Assembly (NCBI RefSeq): GCF_029210375.1
Contig: NZ_JARGER010000007.1
Location: 1 to 64,000 of the forward strand
Direction: 5' to 3'
From: Nocardioides sp. YIM 152315
GTDB taxonomy: Bacteria > Actinomycetota > Actinomycetes > Propionibacteriales > Nocardioidaceae
DNA length: 64,000 nucleotides
Part shown: piece by piece, positions 27,835 through 37,065 of the stretch
Layout of the letters: each line of letters starts with the position of its first letter
How positions within the stretch are numbered: position 1 is the stretch's first letter
The notes under the pieces: model-generated
What the model was told of the DNA's origin: nothing
What the model saw: only the letters and a program-made list of their open reading frames with translations
Database searches by the model: none
Position numbers and translations under genes: made by a program

Positions 27835-30159
27835 CTACCCGGCGGAGGTGACCGTGGCCAGGTCGCTGCCGTCGGTGACCACGGCGACGTCGCCGTCGCG
27901 ATCGGTGCGGAGCACCCGGGTGCCGGCCGCCGCGAGGGGCTCGAGGGCGGCGGGAGCGGGATGGCCGTAGACGTTGTCGGCTCCGACGGAGACCAGCGCC
28001 ACCCGGGCTCCGAGGGAGAGCAGCCACGGCTCGTCCTGGTAGCGGCTGCCGTGGTGCGGCACCTTGAGGACGTCGATGCGCAGGTCGGGCAGTGCGCGGG
28101 CCAGCCGCGCCTGGCCCTCCGGCTCGACGTCGCCGGTGAGGAGCATCCGCACCCCGCGGACCTCCGCGAGCAGCACCACGCTCGCGTCGTTCGCCGTGCT
28201 GCCGTCACCCGGTCCGACCGAGGGCGCGTCCGCCGGCGGCCACAGAACCTGGAGCGTCGCGTCGCCGACGGTCGTGGTGGCGCCGTGGCGCACCGGCTGC
28301 GGCACCAGGCTCGCCTCGCTCGCGACGGCCGCCACCTCCCGCACGCCCTCCGGCGGGTCGAGCAGCCGGGTCGTGACGATCGCCGCGACCGGTCGCCCGT
28401 CGACCACCCCCGAGAGCCCGTCGACGTGGTCGGCGTGGAAGTGCGTGAGCACCACCAGCGGCACGGCCTCGACGCCGAGGCGGTCCAGGCAGTGGTCGGC
28501 GGCAACCGGGTCGGGGCCGGCGTCGACCACGACGGCGGCGCCGGCTCCCGCGTTGACGACCAGCGCGTCGCCCTGGCCGACGTCGCAGGCGACCAGCACC
28601 CAACCGGGCGGCGGCCAGCCCGGCGTCGGGGGTCGGACGGCGACGACGAGAGCCAGCAGCAGGCAGCACCCCATGCCGGTGGCCGGATGCCGGAGCAGCA
28701 CCGGCCCGACGACCGCGACCAGGACGACGAGCGCCGTGAGCGCCGCCAGTGCGAGGGGGCCGCTCCCCCACTCCAGCGCCGCCGCCGGCAACGCCGCCGC
28801 GTGCGTGGCCACCAGCACGATCCAGGAGACGCACCAGCCGGCGAGGGTGCCCAGCAACCGACCGCCGGCGGGCCAGGCCAGGCCGACGAGCCCGCCGCCG
28901 AGGCCGAGCACGGTCGCCGGACCGACCGCCGGCGCCACCAGGAGGTTGGCGGCGACCGCCACCAGGCTGACCTGGCCGGACAACCCGGCCACCACCGGCG
29001 TGCAGGCCAGCTGCGCCGCCGCCGGCACCGACACGGCCTCGGCCACCCAGCGAGGGGTCCAGCGAGCCAGCGCGTCGCGCCAGACCGGCGCCAGCAGCAC
29101 GATGCCGGCGGTGGCGAGCACCGACAGCGCGAAGCCCGGCTGCACGGCCAGCCCGGGCTGCACGAGCAGCAGCACCACCACGGCGACGCCCAGCGCCCGG
29201 GCGCCGCGTCGTCGACCGTCGGTCCCCATCGCGAACAACGCCACGGTGCCCATCACGGCGGCCCGGAGCACGCTCGGCTCGGTGCGGGCGAGCAGCACGA
29301 AGCCGACGATCCCGACCGCACCGACTGCGAGGAGCCCCCGCCCCCGGACACCCGCCCAGCGTGCCAGCACCAGCAGGAACCCGACCACCAGCGTCAGGTT
29401 GGTGCCCGAGACCGCCAGCAGATGGGTCAGGCCCGCGGTCCGGAAGTCGGCCGCGAGCCCCTCGTCCAACCCGGCGTCGTCGCCGTCGACCAGTGCCGGC
29501 ACCAGGTCCCGCTCGTCGGCGGGCCGGTGCGCGACGGAGGCGCGGATCGACCGCCGGACCGCGGCGGCGCCGCGCCACCAGACGTCGGGCGGGGCCACGA
29601 CGTCGGGCGGACCCCGCGCCGCCAGGACTCCGGCCAGGTCGTGGTCGTCGGCCGGCCCGAGTCGGCCGGAGACCCGCACCCGTGCCCCGAGCGGGACGTC
29701 GAGCCAGTCGGTGTCGCCGATCACGAGGACCGGCGTGGCGACGGCGTACGACGAGCCGCGACCGGTCACCTCGCGGACCTCCACCCTGGTGAGCACCGCC
29801 TCGCCGTAGCGACCGGCGACCGGACGCGGGTCCGACACCAGCGTGCCGACGATCCCGACCGCTGCGCGGTCGGCGGCGAGCGCATGGACCGGGCCGAGCG
29901 CGACCTGGTCGAGCCGCAGCAGCGTCACGGTCCCCGTCGCGAGGAGCACGAGCAGCGCACCCCCGGCCGTGCGGGCGACGGAGCGGCCGCCCCGTCGGCG
30001 CAGCACCGCCCAGCCGAGCAGGGTGACCGAGATGGTGGCCGGGAGCAGCCACCACCCCGTCCACCGGGAGAGACCCGCGCCGGCCCATGCCGCGGCGGCC
30101 AGGGCCAGCATCCGCAGGTCGGGTCCGGCGGGCCGGGCGTCGTCGGCATCGCCGCCCAC
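27835..30159 (-). CDS. comEC: ComEC/Rec2 DNA-uptake channel protein
   Basis: A 774-residue polytopic membrane protein. It has N-terminal hydrophobic helices and an OB-like DUF4131 region, the Competence domain with many helices in the middle (LLAVSGTNLTLVVGFLL), and a C-terminal MBL nuclease-like domain with LTHFHADHVDGL and VPHHGSRYQDE. ComEC conducts single-stranded DNA across the membrane. It begins at GTG 30159, two bases from the comEA stop, so the two are co-translated. Natural competence is rarely shown in actinobacteria, so function in vivo is uncertain. Confidence 0.95.
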   Translation of the reverse strand: MGGDADDARPAGPDLRMLALAAAAWAGAGLSRWTGWWLLPATISVTLLGWAVLRRRGGRSVARTAGGALLVLLATGTVTLLRLDQVALGPVHALAADRAAVGIVGTLVSDPRPVAGRYGEAVLTRVEVREVTGRGSSYAVATPVLVIGDTDWLDVPLGARVRVSGRLGPADDHDLAGVLAARGPPDVVAPPDVWWRGAAAVRRSIRASVAHRPADERDLVPALVDGDDAGLDEGLAADFRTAGLTHLLAVSGTNLTLVVGFLLVLARWAGVRGRGLLAVGAVGIVGFVLLARTEPSVLRAAVMGTVALFAMGTDGRRRGARALGVAVVVLLLVQPGLAVQPGFALSVLATAGIVLLAPVWRDALARWTPRWVAEAVSVPAAAQLACTPVVAGLSGQVSLVAVAANLLVAPAVGPATVLGLGGGLVGLAWPAGGRLLGTLAGWCVSWIVLVATHAAALPAAALEWGSGPLALAALTALVVLVAVVGPVLLRHPATGMGCCLLLALVVAVRPPTPGWPPPGWVLVACDVGQGDALVVNAGAGAAVVVDAGPDPVAADHCLDRLGVEAVPLVVLTHFHADHVDGLSGVVDGRPVAAIVTTRLLDPPEGVREVAAVASEASLVPQPVRHGATTTVGDATLQVLWPPADAPSVGPGDGSTANDASVVLLAEVRGVRMLLTGDVEPEGQARLARALPDLRIDVLKVPHHGSRYQDEPWLLSLGARVALVSVGADNVYGHPAPAALEPLAAAGTRVLRTDRDGDVAVVTDGSDLATVTSAG

Positions 30160-30160
30160 C

Positions 30161-31123
30161 TCACACCGTCACGTGCGGGGCCAGCTGGGCGAGGGTCGCG
30201 TCACCGATGCCGTCCACCTCGAGCAGCTCGTCGACCGCCGTGAACCCGCCGTGCTCGCTGCGCCACGACAAGATCGCCTCCGCGGTCACCGGCCCGACCT
30301 CGGGGAGCGACTCCAACTCGGCCTGGGTAGCCGTGTTGAGGTCGACCAGGACGCCACCGGGACCCCCGGACGGTGGAGCCACCACCGGCGCGCTCGTCGG
30401 CCGACCCACCACGACCTGCTCGCCGTCGACCAGCACCCGCGCCAGGTTGAGGGAGGACAGGTCGACGCCCGACCGCGCGCCTCCGGCGGCCTCGACTGCG
30501 TCGACCACCCGCGCACCGGCGTCGAGCACGACGATCCCCCGCTTGCGGACCTTGCCGGTGACGTCGACGGTGACGCTCGCCGCCCCGTCCGCGACCCCGT
30601 CACCGGCCGCGTCACCGGCCCCGTCACCGGTCCCGCCCGCGCCCGCGGAGGCGCCGGCGGCCACCGGGGCGTCGGGTGACGAGGAGGCGGCGGTCGCGTC
30701 GGCGAGCGGTGCCGCCGACGACGAGAGGGGACCCGGCGCCTCCAGCCGCTCCGGGTCGCCGCGGACCACCCACCATGCCGTGACCGCGAGGCCGATGGCG
30801 ACGAGCAGGGCGATCACGAGCAGCTGCGACGGCCCGAGGGAGATCCGGCCCCGCAGCGCCTCCGGCGCGAGGCGGGGGCTCTCCCGTCGGCGCCGCGCGG
30901 CGTGACGTCCCGGCACCGGGACCAGCGGCGCAGGCGGCGGCTCGGGAGCCGGCTCGGGAGTCGGGTCGGGCACCGCCCGCAGTGGGCGGATGCGCGTGTG
31001 CCCCTCGAGCCAGGGGTCGTCCTCCGCCGGTGGCGGCGCCGGACGGGCGGCGGCGAGCTCGGCGGTCAGCAGCTCCAGCCGCCGCGAGGCGGCCTGGTCG
31101 GCGCGGGGTCGCAGTGAGGCCAT
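30161..31123 (-). CDS. comEA: ComEA-type DNA-binding membrane protein
   Basis: A 320-residue protein with a long, basic and proline-rich cytoplasmic N-terminus (1-105), one membrane helix (about 113-132), a linker containing Gly/Ala/Asp repeats (GDGAGDAAGDG), an SLBB domain and a C-terminal helix-hairpin-helix pair (VDLNTATQAELESLPEVGPVTAEAIL). The HhH pair binds double-stranded DNA outside the membrane and hands it to ComEC. TAGCGT on the minus strand ends 6 bases before the ATG, a leaderless start for the comEA-comEC-holA operon. Confidence 0.93.
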   Translation of the reverse strand: MASLRPRADQAASRRLELLTAELAAARPAPPPAEDDPWLEGHTRIRPLRAVPDPTPEPAPEPPPAPLVPVPGRHAARRRRESPRLAPEALRGRISLGPSQLLVIALLVAIGLAVTAWWVVRGDPERLEAPGPLSSSAAPLADATAASSSPDAPVAAGASAGAGGTGDGAGDAAGDGVADGAASVTVDVTGKVRKRGIVVLDAGARVVDAVEAAGGARSGVDLSSLNLARVLVDGEQVVVGRPTSAPVVAPPSGGPGGVLVDLNTATQAELESLPEVGPVTAEAILSWRSEHGGFTAVDELLEVDGIGDATLAQLAPHVTV

Positions 31124-31243
31124 GGCGCGACGCTAGGCAGCGGTGCCGACCACCGGCGCCGCCGTCGGGCACCGCTGTGGAAGACCCTGTCGCAGCCGTG
31201 CCTGTGCACGATTCCCGGGCTCACCGCCGGCCCGGATCCGGCC

Positions 31244-32107
31244 TCAGCCACCCGGGCAGCGGGGCGCGACGCAGACGGCGATCATCCCCGGACCGACGTG
31301 CGCGCCGAGCACGGCACCGAGCTCGCCGCACCAGACCTCGCGTCCCTCGAGGTTCGCCGCGAGTCGGTCGCCGAGGCGCTCGGTGAGCTGGCCGGCCCGT
31401 TCCGGGTTGGCGAGGTGCGCGACGCAGACGTCCACCGCCTCGTCCCGCGCCCGCTGCACGGCCAGCTCCTCGAGCCGGCCGAGGGCGCGGGCCGACGTAC
31501 GGACCCGCTCGAGCGAGCCGACCCTGCCGTCCTCGATGTGCAGCAGCGGCTTGACCGCCAGCGCGCCTCCGAGCAGCGCCGCGGCGGCGCCGATCCGCCC
31601 GCCGCGGCGCAGGTACTCCAGCGTGTCGACGTAGAAGAGCGACGACGACGCGGCCGCACGCGCGCGCGCCGCCGCAGCGGCGTCGTCCGCGCCGCCACCA
31701 CCGTCGACCGCGTCGGCCGCCGCCAGCGCGGCGAAGCCGGTGGCGAAGCCGACCTGCCGCGTGTCGACCGGTACGACGCGCACGGACGCGTCGCGCGCGG
31801 CGAGCTGCGCCGACTCGAAGGTGCCGCTCATGTCGCCGGAGAGGTGGACCGACACGATCTCGGTCGCCCCATCGCGGGCCGCCCGCTCGTAGACGTCGAG
31901 CAGCGCGGCCGGTCCGGGTCGCGACGTGCTGACCGGCTTCCAGTCCTTCAGGGCGGCCGCCACCAGCTCCGGTGTGGCACCGCCCGGACCCTCGTCGAGG
32001 GCCTCCGCGCCGATCACCACCTGCAGCGGCACGACGACGATGCCCCGCTCGACCGCCACGTCCTCCGGGAGGCTGGCGGTCGAGTCGGTGACGATCGTGA
32101 CCGGCAT
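31244..32107 (-). CDS. DegV family fatty-acid-binding protein
   Basis: A 287-residue DegV protein: VTIVTDSTASLP at the N-terminus, KPVSTSRPGP, SVHLSGDMSGTFESA and the C-terminal GAVLGAHVGPGMIAV. DegV/FakB proteins hold a fatty acid in a buried pocket; FakB partners feed fatty-acid kinase FakA, but no fakA-like gene lies here. The 120-base gap to comEA holds only GC-rich sequence and the comEA promoter. TACTCT on the minus strand ends 7 bases before the ATG, so it is probably leaderless. Confidence 0.92.
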   Translation of the reverse strand: MPVTIVTDSTASLPEDVAVERGIVVVPLQVVIGAEALDEGPGGATPELVAAALKDWKPVSTSRPGPAALLDVYERAARDGATEIVSVHLSGDMSGTFESAQLAARDASVRVVPVDTRQVGFATGFAALAAADAVDGGGGADDAAAAARARAAASSSLFYVDTLEYLRRGGRIGAAAALLGGALAVKPLLHIEDGRVGSLERVRTSARALGRLEELAVQRARDEAVDVCVAHLANPERAGQLTERLGDRLAANLEGREVWCGELGAVLGAHVGPGMIAVCVAPRCPGG

Positions 32108-32114
32108 GCGGGAG

Positions 32115-32177
32115 AGAGTAGTGCCCTCCCGAATTCACCGGCCGGGGCGTGACGGGGGCGACCAGCGAAGCTAGGTT
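32115..32177. promoter_or_regulatory. Divergent leaderless promoters for degV and the AAA+ gene
   Basis: Minus strand: TACTCT (32120-32115) with 7 bases to the degV ATG. Plus strand: TAGGTT (32172-32177) with 6 bases to ATG 32184. Both transcripts would begin at or next to the start codon. The gap holds no clear ribosome-binding site for either gene. Confidence 0.6.
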
Positions 32178-32183
32178 CCCCGC

Positions 32184-33641
32184 ATGTCCCCCTCGAGAGT
32201 CGTCTTCTCCGCATCGACGCCGCTCGACCCGCCGTCCGACGACGGCCCGCTGCGCTGGTCCGACGTCCGGGGATACGGGCGGCGGCTCGTGCGGCGCTTC
32301 GTGGCCCAGGCGCGCGCCGCGGAGCAGCCCACCTTCCGCACGATGATCGGCAGCCATTTCGGCATCGCGGTCGACGACCTCGCGGTGAGCGCCGAGACCT
32401 GGCCGGCGTACGAGCACGTCAACGTGCAGGCCGCGCTCGACGTGTGGCTGGCCCGTCCCGCGACGACCCACGAGGTCCTGGGGCTCGCCGACTACCGGCA
32501 CCGCGGGTCCTTCGGGCTCGCGGACCTGCTCGGACAGGACGACCCGCGCGTCTTCCACGGACCTCGACCGGGCAACGTGACGCGGACCAGCCTGCCGATC
32601 GGACCCGACGGGGCGACCCGGGAGTGCCTGCGCGCGGCCGTGCTGCTGGTGAGCGACGGCGACGACCGGCTCGCGATCCTCTTCCGCGGTCCCGACCCCG
32701 AGAGCGACCTCGGCGGCGTGGCCGTCGAGGTGGTCGCAACGCGGGACGGGCTCGCGGGCGCCGTCACGGCGCGCCTGCGCGAGCTCGCGCTCGAGCTCAA
32801 CGTCCACCGCGGCCAGGTGGTCTCCTTCGGGCACAGCATGTTCGGCGAGCGCGCCTCGCTCCTCCGCTTCCACCCGCGCCGGCCGATGGCGGCGGGCGAT
32901 CTCATCCTGCCCGAGGCCACGTTCGCCGACATCCGACGGCAGGTGGTCGGCGTGGCACGGTCCAGCGAGCGGCTCCGGGCCGCGGGGCAGCACCTCAAGC
33001 GCGGGCTGCTCTACGGTCCGCCCGGCGTCGGCAAGACCCACACCGTGCGCTACCTCGTGGGCGAGCTCGGCGAGACCACGATCATCGAGCTGACCGGCGA
33101 GACCCTCGGTGCGATCCGGGAGGCGTGCTCCATCGCGCGCAGCCTGCAGCCGGCGATGATCGTCGTCGAGGACGTGGACCTGATCGCCCAGGAGCGCGAC
33201 CGGTACGGCGGGGAGACCCCGCTGCTCTTCACCCTGCTCAACGAGATGGACGGGCTGGCCGAGGACGCCGACGTGGTGTTCCTGCTGACGACCAACCGGG
33301 CCGACCTGCTCGAGCCCGCGCTCGCCGCGCGCCCGGGCCGCGTCGACCAGGCGGTGTACGTCGACCTGCCGAGCCGCGACGACCGGCGCCGCCTCGTCGA
33401 GCTGTACGTCGGCGGGCTGGACGTCGACCTCAGCCGCATCGACGACGTCCTGGATCGCACCGACGGGGTGACGGCCTCCTTCCTCAAGGAGCTGCTGCGG
33501 CGCGCGGCCGTCATCGCCGCCGAGCGGCAGCCGGATGCCGAGCTCGTCGTCAGCGCCGACGACGTGGACGCCTCGCTCGCGGAGCTCCTCGACACCCGCA
33601 ACCAGATGACGCGGTCGGTGCTGGGCTACCGGTCGGAGTGA
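32184..33641 (+). CDS. AAA+ ATPase with uncharacterised N-terminal domain
   Basis: A 485-residue protein. Residues 1-240 match no family I know. A classic AAA module follows: Walker A GPPGVGKT (278-285), Walker B MIVVEDVD (325-332), sensor 1 FLLTTNRAD, the RPGRVDQAV segment with arginine-finger-type residues, and a C-terminal helical lid. The ATPase looks like the CDC48/FtsH-type clade, but there is no protease domain and no membrane helix. No adjacent partner gene suggests a substrate. TAGGTT 6 bases before the ATG indicates a leaderless mRNA. A remodelling or unfoldase role is a guess from the clade. Confidence 0.85.
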   Translation: MSPSRVVFSASTPLDPPSDDGPLRWSDVRGYGRRLVRRFVAQARAAEQPTFRTMIGSHFGIAVDDLAVSAETWPAYEHVNVQAALDVWLARPATTHEVLGLADYRHRGSFGLADLLGQDDPRVFHGPRPGNVTRTSLPIGPDGATRECLRAAVLLVSDGDDRLAILFRGPDPESDLGGVAVEVVATRDGLAGAVTARLRELALELNVHRGQVVSFGHSMFGERASLLRFHPRRPMAAGDLILPEATFADIRRQVVGVARSSERLRAAGQHLKRGLLYGPPGVGKTHTVRYLVGELGETTIIELTGETLGAIREACSIARSLQPAMIVVEDVDLIAQERDRYGGETPLLFTLLNEMDGLAEDADVVFLLTTNRADLLEPALAARPGRVDQAVYVDLPSRDDRRRLVELYVGGLDVDLSRIDDVLDRTDGVTASFLKELLRRAAVIAAERQPDAELVVSADDVDASLAELLDTRNQMTRSVLGYRSE

Positions 33642-33647
33642 CCGGAG

Positions 33648-36131
33648 TCAGACCACCACGTTGACCAGCTTCGGTGCGCGCACGATCACCTTGCGCACCG
33701 GGCGCCCGTCGATCGCCTTCACCACGGCCGGGTCGACCAGCGCCAGCTGCTCCAGGTCGGCCTCGGAGACGTCCGGGGCGACCTCCAGCCGGGCCCTGAC
33801 CTTGCCCTGGATCTGGACGACGGCGGTGACCGACTCCTCGACCAGCAGGGCGGGGTCGACGGCCGGCCAGCCGGCGCGCGCGACCGTCGGCCGGTGGCCC
33901 AGCCGCTCCCACATCTCCTCGGCGGTGAACGGCGCGACCAGCGACAGCATGATCGCCACGGCCTCGGCGGCCTCGCGCACCGCGGGGTCCGCGGGGCCGC
34001 AGCCGGAGTCGATGGCCTTGCGGGTGGCGTTCACCAGTTCCATGACCCGGGCGACCATGACGTTGAACCGGTAGGACTCGACCAGCTCGGCCGCGTCGTG
34101 GACGGCGTGTGCCGTCGCCCGGCGCAGGGCGACGTCACCGCCCTCGGGCGCGGTGCCGGGCTCCGAGGTGACGTCGCCCGACAGCCGCCACGCGCGCTGC
34201 AGGAAGCGCAACGAGCCGGCCGGCGACATGTCGGCCCAGTCGATGTCGTCCTCCGGCGGGCCGGCGAAGACCAGCGTCAGGCGTACGGCGTCGACCCCGT
34301 AGGCCGCTAGTTGCTCCCCCAGACTGACGCCGTTGCCCAGCGACTTGCTCATCTTGCGGCCCTGGTTGATGACGATGCCCTGGTTGAGCTGCGACGCGAA
34401 CGGCTCACCGACGTCCAGCATCCCCATGTCCCGCAGCACCTTGGTGAAGAAGCGCGCGTACAGCAGGTGCAGCACGGCGTGCTCGACGCCGCCGACGTAG
34501 ATGTCGGCCGGCATCCAGGCCTTCGCCTTCTCGACGTCGAAGGGCCCGTCGGTGTAGTTCGGCGAGCAGTAGCGCAGGAAGTACCACGACGAGTCGACGA
34601 AGGTGTCCATCGTGTCGCTGTCGCGCTTCGCGGGCCCGCCGCACGTGGGGCACTCGACGTCGACCCACTCCGACGCCGCGGCCAGCGGCGAGACACCCTT
34701 CGGCTTCAGGTCGGCGCCCCGCAGCTCGGGCAGCTCCAGCGGCAGCTGTTCGTACGGCACGGCGACCTCGCCGTCCTTCTCGCAGTGGATGATCGGGATC
34801 GGCACGCCCCAGTAGCGCTGGCGGCTCAGCAGCCAGTCGCGCAGCCGGAAGTTGACCGCGCCCTGGCCGCTCCCCTGCTGCTCCAGGAAGTCGATCGTGG
34901 CGCGCTTCGCGTCGGCGACCGCCAGCCCGTTGATGTCCAGGGGCGCATCGACGCCGGGCGCCGGGGAGTTGATGGCCGGCCCCTCGCCGTTGTAGGCCTC
35001 GCCGTCGTACCCCTCGGGCGTCTGGGTGGTCCGGACGATCTCCAGACCCATCACCGTGGCGAACTCCCAGTCGCGCTGGTCGCCGCCGGGCACGCCCATG
35101 ACCGCGCCGGTGCCGTAGTCGGCCAGCACGTAGTCGGTCGCCCAGACCGGGATCTGCGCGCCGGTGACCGGGTTGGTCGCCGTGACCCCCAGGTCGACGC
35201 CGGTCTTGGGCCGATCGGTGGAGAGCCGCTCGATCTCGGTCTCCTTGCGGATCTCCTCGCGGTAGGCCTCGAAGGCGGCGCGCTGACCGTCGGTCACCAG
35301 CTCCGCGGCCAGCGCGGAGTCGACGGCGACGACCATGAACGTCGTGCCGAAGATCGTGTCCGGGCGCGTGGTGTAGACGGTGATCGGCTCGTCGCGGCCC
35401 GAGACGGCGAAGTCGACGTGCGCCCCCTCGGAGCGGCCGATCCAGTTGCGCTGCGCCGTGACCACCCGCGCCGGCCAGGTCGGCTCCAGCCGGTCCAGCT
35501 CGCTCAGCAGCTCCTCGGCGTACTCGGTGATCTTGAAGTACCACTGCGTCAGCTCGCGCTTGGTGACCTCGGCGCCGCAGCGCTCGCAGCGGCCGTCGAC
35601 GACCTGCTCGTTGGCCAGCACCGTCTGGTCGTTGGGACACCAGTTGACCGGCGACGACTTGCGGTAGGCCAGCCCGCGCTCGCGGAACTTCAGGAACAGC
35701 CACTGGGTCCAGCGGTAGTACTCGGGGTCGGAGGTGTGCAGCCGGCGCGACCAGTCGAAGGAGATGCCGTAGCGCTTGAACGACTCGTACTGCGTCTCGA
35801 TGTTCGCGTAGGTGTACGTCGCGGGGTGCTCGTCGTTGCGGATCGCGGCGTTCTCGGCGGGCAGGCCGAAGGAGTCCCAGCCCATGGGGTTCAGGACCTC
35901 GTAGCCGCGCTGCCACCAGTAGCGCGCGATCACGTCGTGGAGCGCCGTCACCTCGGCGTGGCCCATGTGCAGGTCGCCGCTGGGGTAGGGGAACATCGTC
36001 AGCGCGTACTTCTTCTCCCGCGCCGAGTCGTCGTCGGCGCGGAAGGGCTGCAGCTCGTCCCAGACGGGCAGCCACTTCTCCTGGACCGCCTCGACGTCGT
36101 AGGACTCGGGCTGGGTCTCCTGCTCGCTCAT
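33648..36131 (-). CDS. leuS: Leucyl-tRNA synthetase
   Basis: An 827-residue class I synthetase with the HIGH signature as [11 protein letters not shown], the CP1 editing domain with [12 protein letters not shown], a zinc-ribbon pair (CPTCGG), and KMSKS in [11 protein letters not shown]. The start ATG 36131 follows a purine-rich stretch (GAGAGAGAAGAG). Upstream lies a leader peptide with three consecutive leucine codons and an intrinsic terminator, so charging of tRNA-Leu should control readthrough into leuS. Confidence 0.97.
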   Translation of the reverse strand: MSEQETQPESYDVEAVQEKWLPVWDELQPFRADDDSAREKKYALTMFPYPSGDLHMGHAEVTALHDVIARYWWQRGYEVLNPMGWDSFGLPAENAAIRNDEHPATYTYANIETQYESFKRYGISFDWSRRLHTSDPEYYRWTQWLFLKFRERGLAYRKSSPVNWCPNDQTVLANEQVVDGRCERCGAEVTKRELTQWYFKITEYAEELLSELDRLEPTWPARVVTAQRNWIGRSEGAHVDFAVSGRDEPITVYTTRPDTIFGTTFMVVAVDSALAAELVTDGQRAAFEAYREEIRKETEIERLSTDRPKTGVDLGVTATNPVTGAQIPVWATDYVLADYGTGAVMGVPGGDQRDWEFATVMGLEIVRTTQTPEGYDGEAYNGEGPAINSPAPGVDAPLDINGLAVADAKRATIDFLEQQGSGQGAVNFRLRDWLLSRQRYWGVPIPIIHCEKDGEVAVPYEQLPLELPELRGADLKPKGVSPLAAASEWVDVECPTCGGPAKRDSDTMDTFVDSSWYFLRYCSPNYTDGPFDVEKAKAWMPADIYVGGVEHAVLHLLYARFFTKVLRDMGMLDVGEPFASQLNQGIVINQGRKMSKSLGNGVSLGEQLAAYGVDAVRLTLVFAGPPEDDIDWADMSPAGSLRFLQRAWRLSGDVTSEPGTAPEGGDVALRRATAHAVHDAAELVESYRFNVMVARVMELVNATRKAIDSGCGPADPAVREAAEAVAIMLSLVAPFTAEEMWERLGHRPTVARAGWPAVDPALLVEESVTAVVQIQGKVRARLEVAPDVSEADLEQLALVDPAVVKAIDGRPVRKVIVRAPKLVNVVV

Positions 36132-36175
36132 CTCTTCTCTCTCACGCTCGGTCGGACTCTGCTGATCCCGGGCAC

Positions 36176-36201
36176 AAAAAAGCCCCTCGGGCACGAGGGG
36201 C
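36176..36201 (-). terminator. Intrinsic terminator in the leuS leader
   Basis: An 8-base perfect stem (GCCCCTCG/CGAGGGGC, 36182-36189 with 36194-36201), a four-base loop, and six U residues in the minus-strand transcript (A run at 36176-36181). U-tract terminators are rare in this window, which strengthens its reading as a regulated attenuator. Confidence 0.9.
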
Positions 36202-36231
36202 AGCCGCGTCGATGGGTGCGCGTCGACGCGG

Positions 36232-36258
36232 CTAGGTAAGGAGCAGGGTCCTCCACAT
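36232..36258 (-). CDS. leuS leader peptide MWRTLLLT
   Basis: An 8-codon open frame, ATG TGG AGG ACC CTG CTC CTT ACC TAG, with three adjacent leucine codons of three different kinds (CTG, CTC, CTT). Its stop lies at the base of the first leader hairpin, as needed for a stalled ribosome to change folding. The CTC and CTT codons, decoded by rarer tRNAs, would sensitise it. Too short to be judged by coding statistics; the call rests on position, codon content and the terminator. Confidence 0.8.
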   Translation of the reverse strand: MWRTLLLT

Positions 36259-36303
36259 GGGCTCAGGATACCTCTGCGTCGTCGGCTGGCTACAGTCGCC
36301 GCC

Positions 36304-37065
36304 ATGACCGTCAACGACCTCTTCCGACTGGACGGCAGGGTGGCGATCGTCACCGGTGCCTCGAGCGGCCTCGGCGTCGCGTTCGCGCGGGGACTCGCCG
36401 AGGCCGGCGCCGACCTGGTGCTCGGCGCCCGCCGCGTCGACCGCCTCGCGGACACGGCGAGGCTCGTCGAGGCCGCCGGCCGGCGCGCCCTCACCGTCGA
36501 GACCGACGTGACCGACCCGGAGTCGTGCACGAACCTCGTCGCGCTCGCGATGGAGGAGCTCGGCCGGGTCGACGTCCTGGTCAACAACGCCGGAGTCGGT
36601 ACGGCGGTGCCGGCGACCCGCGAGACGCCCGAGGAGTTCCGGGGCGTGATCGACGTGAACCTCAACGGCTGCTTCTGGATGGCGCAGGCCTGCGGCCGGG
36701 TGATGCAGCCGGGCTCGAGCATCGTCAACATCAGCTCGGTGCTGGGTCTCACGACCGCGGGGCTCCCCCAGGCGGCGTACGCCTCCTCGAAGGCCGGCCT
36801 GATCGGCCTCACGCGCGACCTGGCGCAGCAGTGGACCGGCCGCAAGGGCATCCGGGTCAACGCGATCGCGCCGGGCTTCTTCGCCTCCGAGATGACCGAC
36901 CAGTACCCGCCCGGCTACCTCGACTCCCAGCAGCAGCGCATCCCCGCCGGCCGCAAGGGCGACCCCGCGGAACTGGCCGCGGCCGTGGTCTTCCTGGCCT
37001 CCGACGCGGGCGGCTACGTCACCGGTCAGACGATCGCGGTCGACGGCGGGATGACGATCGCCTGA
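36304..37065 (+). CDS. Short-chain dehydrogenase/reductase (SDR)
   Basis: A 253-residue classical SDR: NAD(P)-binding GASSGLG, NNAGVG, catalytic Ser in NISSVLG, YASSK with the Tyr-Lys pair, and C-terminal [10 protein letters not shown]. It oxidises or reduces a carbonyl or alcohol. It overlaps the next gene by one base, so it works with the flavoprotein monooxygenase. TACAGT (36291-36296) ends 7 bases before the ATG, a leaderless start. The protein is a close paralogue of the truncated SDR at the right edge of the window. Confidence 0.92.
   Translation: MTVNDLFRLDGRVAIVTGASSGLGVAFARGLAEAGADLVLGARRVDRLADTARLVEAAGRRALTVETDVTDPESCTNLVALAMEELGRVDVLVNNAGVGTAVPATRETPEEFRGVIDVNLNGCFWMAQACGRVMQPGSSIVNISSVLGLTTAGLPQAAYASSKAGLIGLTRDLAQQWTGRKGIRVNAIAPGFFASEMTDQYPPGYLDSQQQRIPAGRKGDPAELAAAVVFLASDAGGYVTGQTIAVDGGMTIA

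Larger units (their letters stand above)
36176..36258 (-). promoter_or_regulatory. Ribosome-mediated leucine attenuator of leuS
   Basis: In transcript order: leader peptide MWRTLLLT (36258-36232); hairpin AGCCGCGTCG/CGACGCGGCT (36233-36202) overlapping the leader stop codon; then directly a terminator stem GCCCCTCG/CGAGGGGC with a U run. The second strand of the first hairpin can instead pair imperfectly with the terminator's first strand (CGA/TCG, GG/CC), acting as antiterminator. Stalling at the leucine codons would block the first hairpin and let leuS be read. The layout mirrors classical trp-type attenuation; the antiterminator pairing is my inference. Confidence 0.82.
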
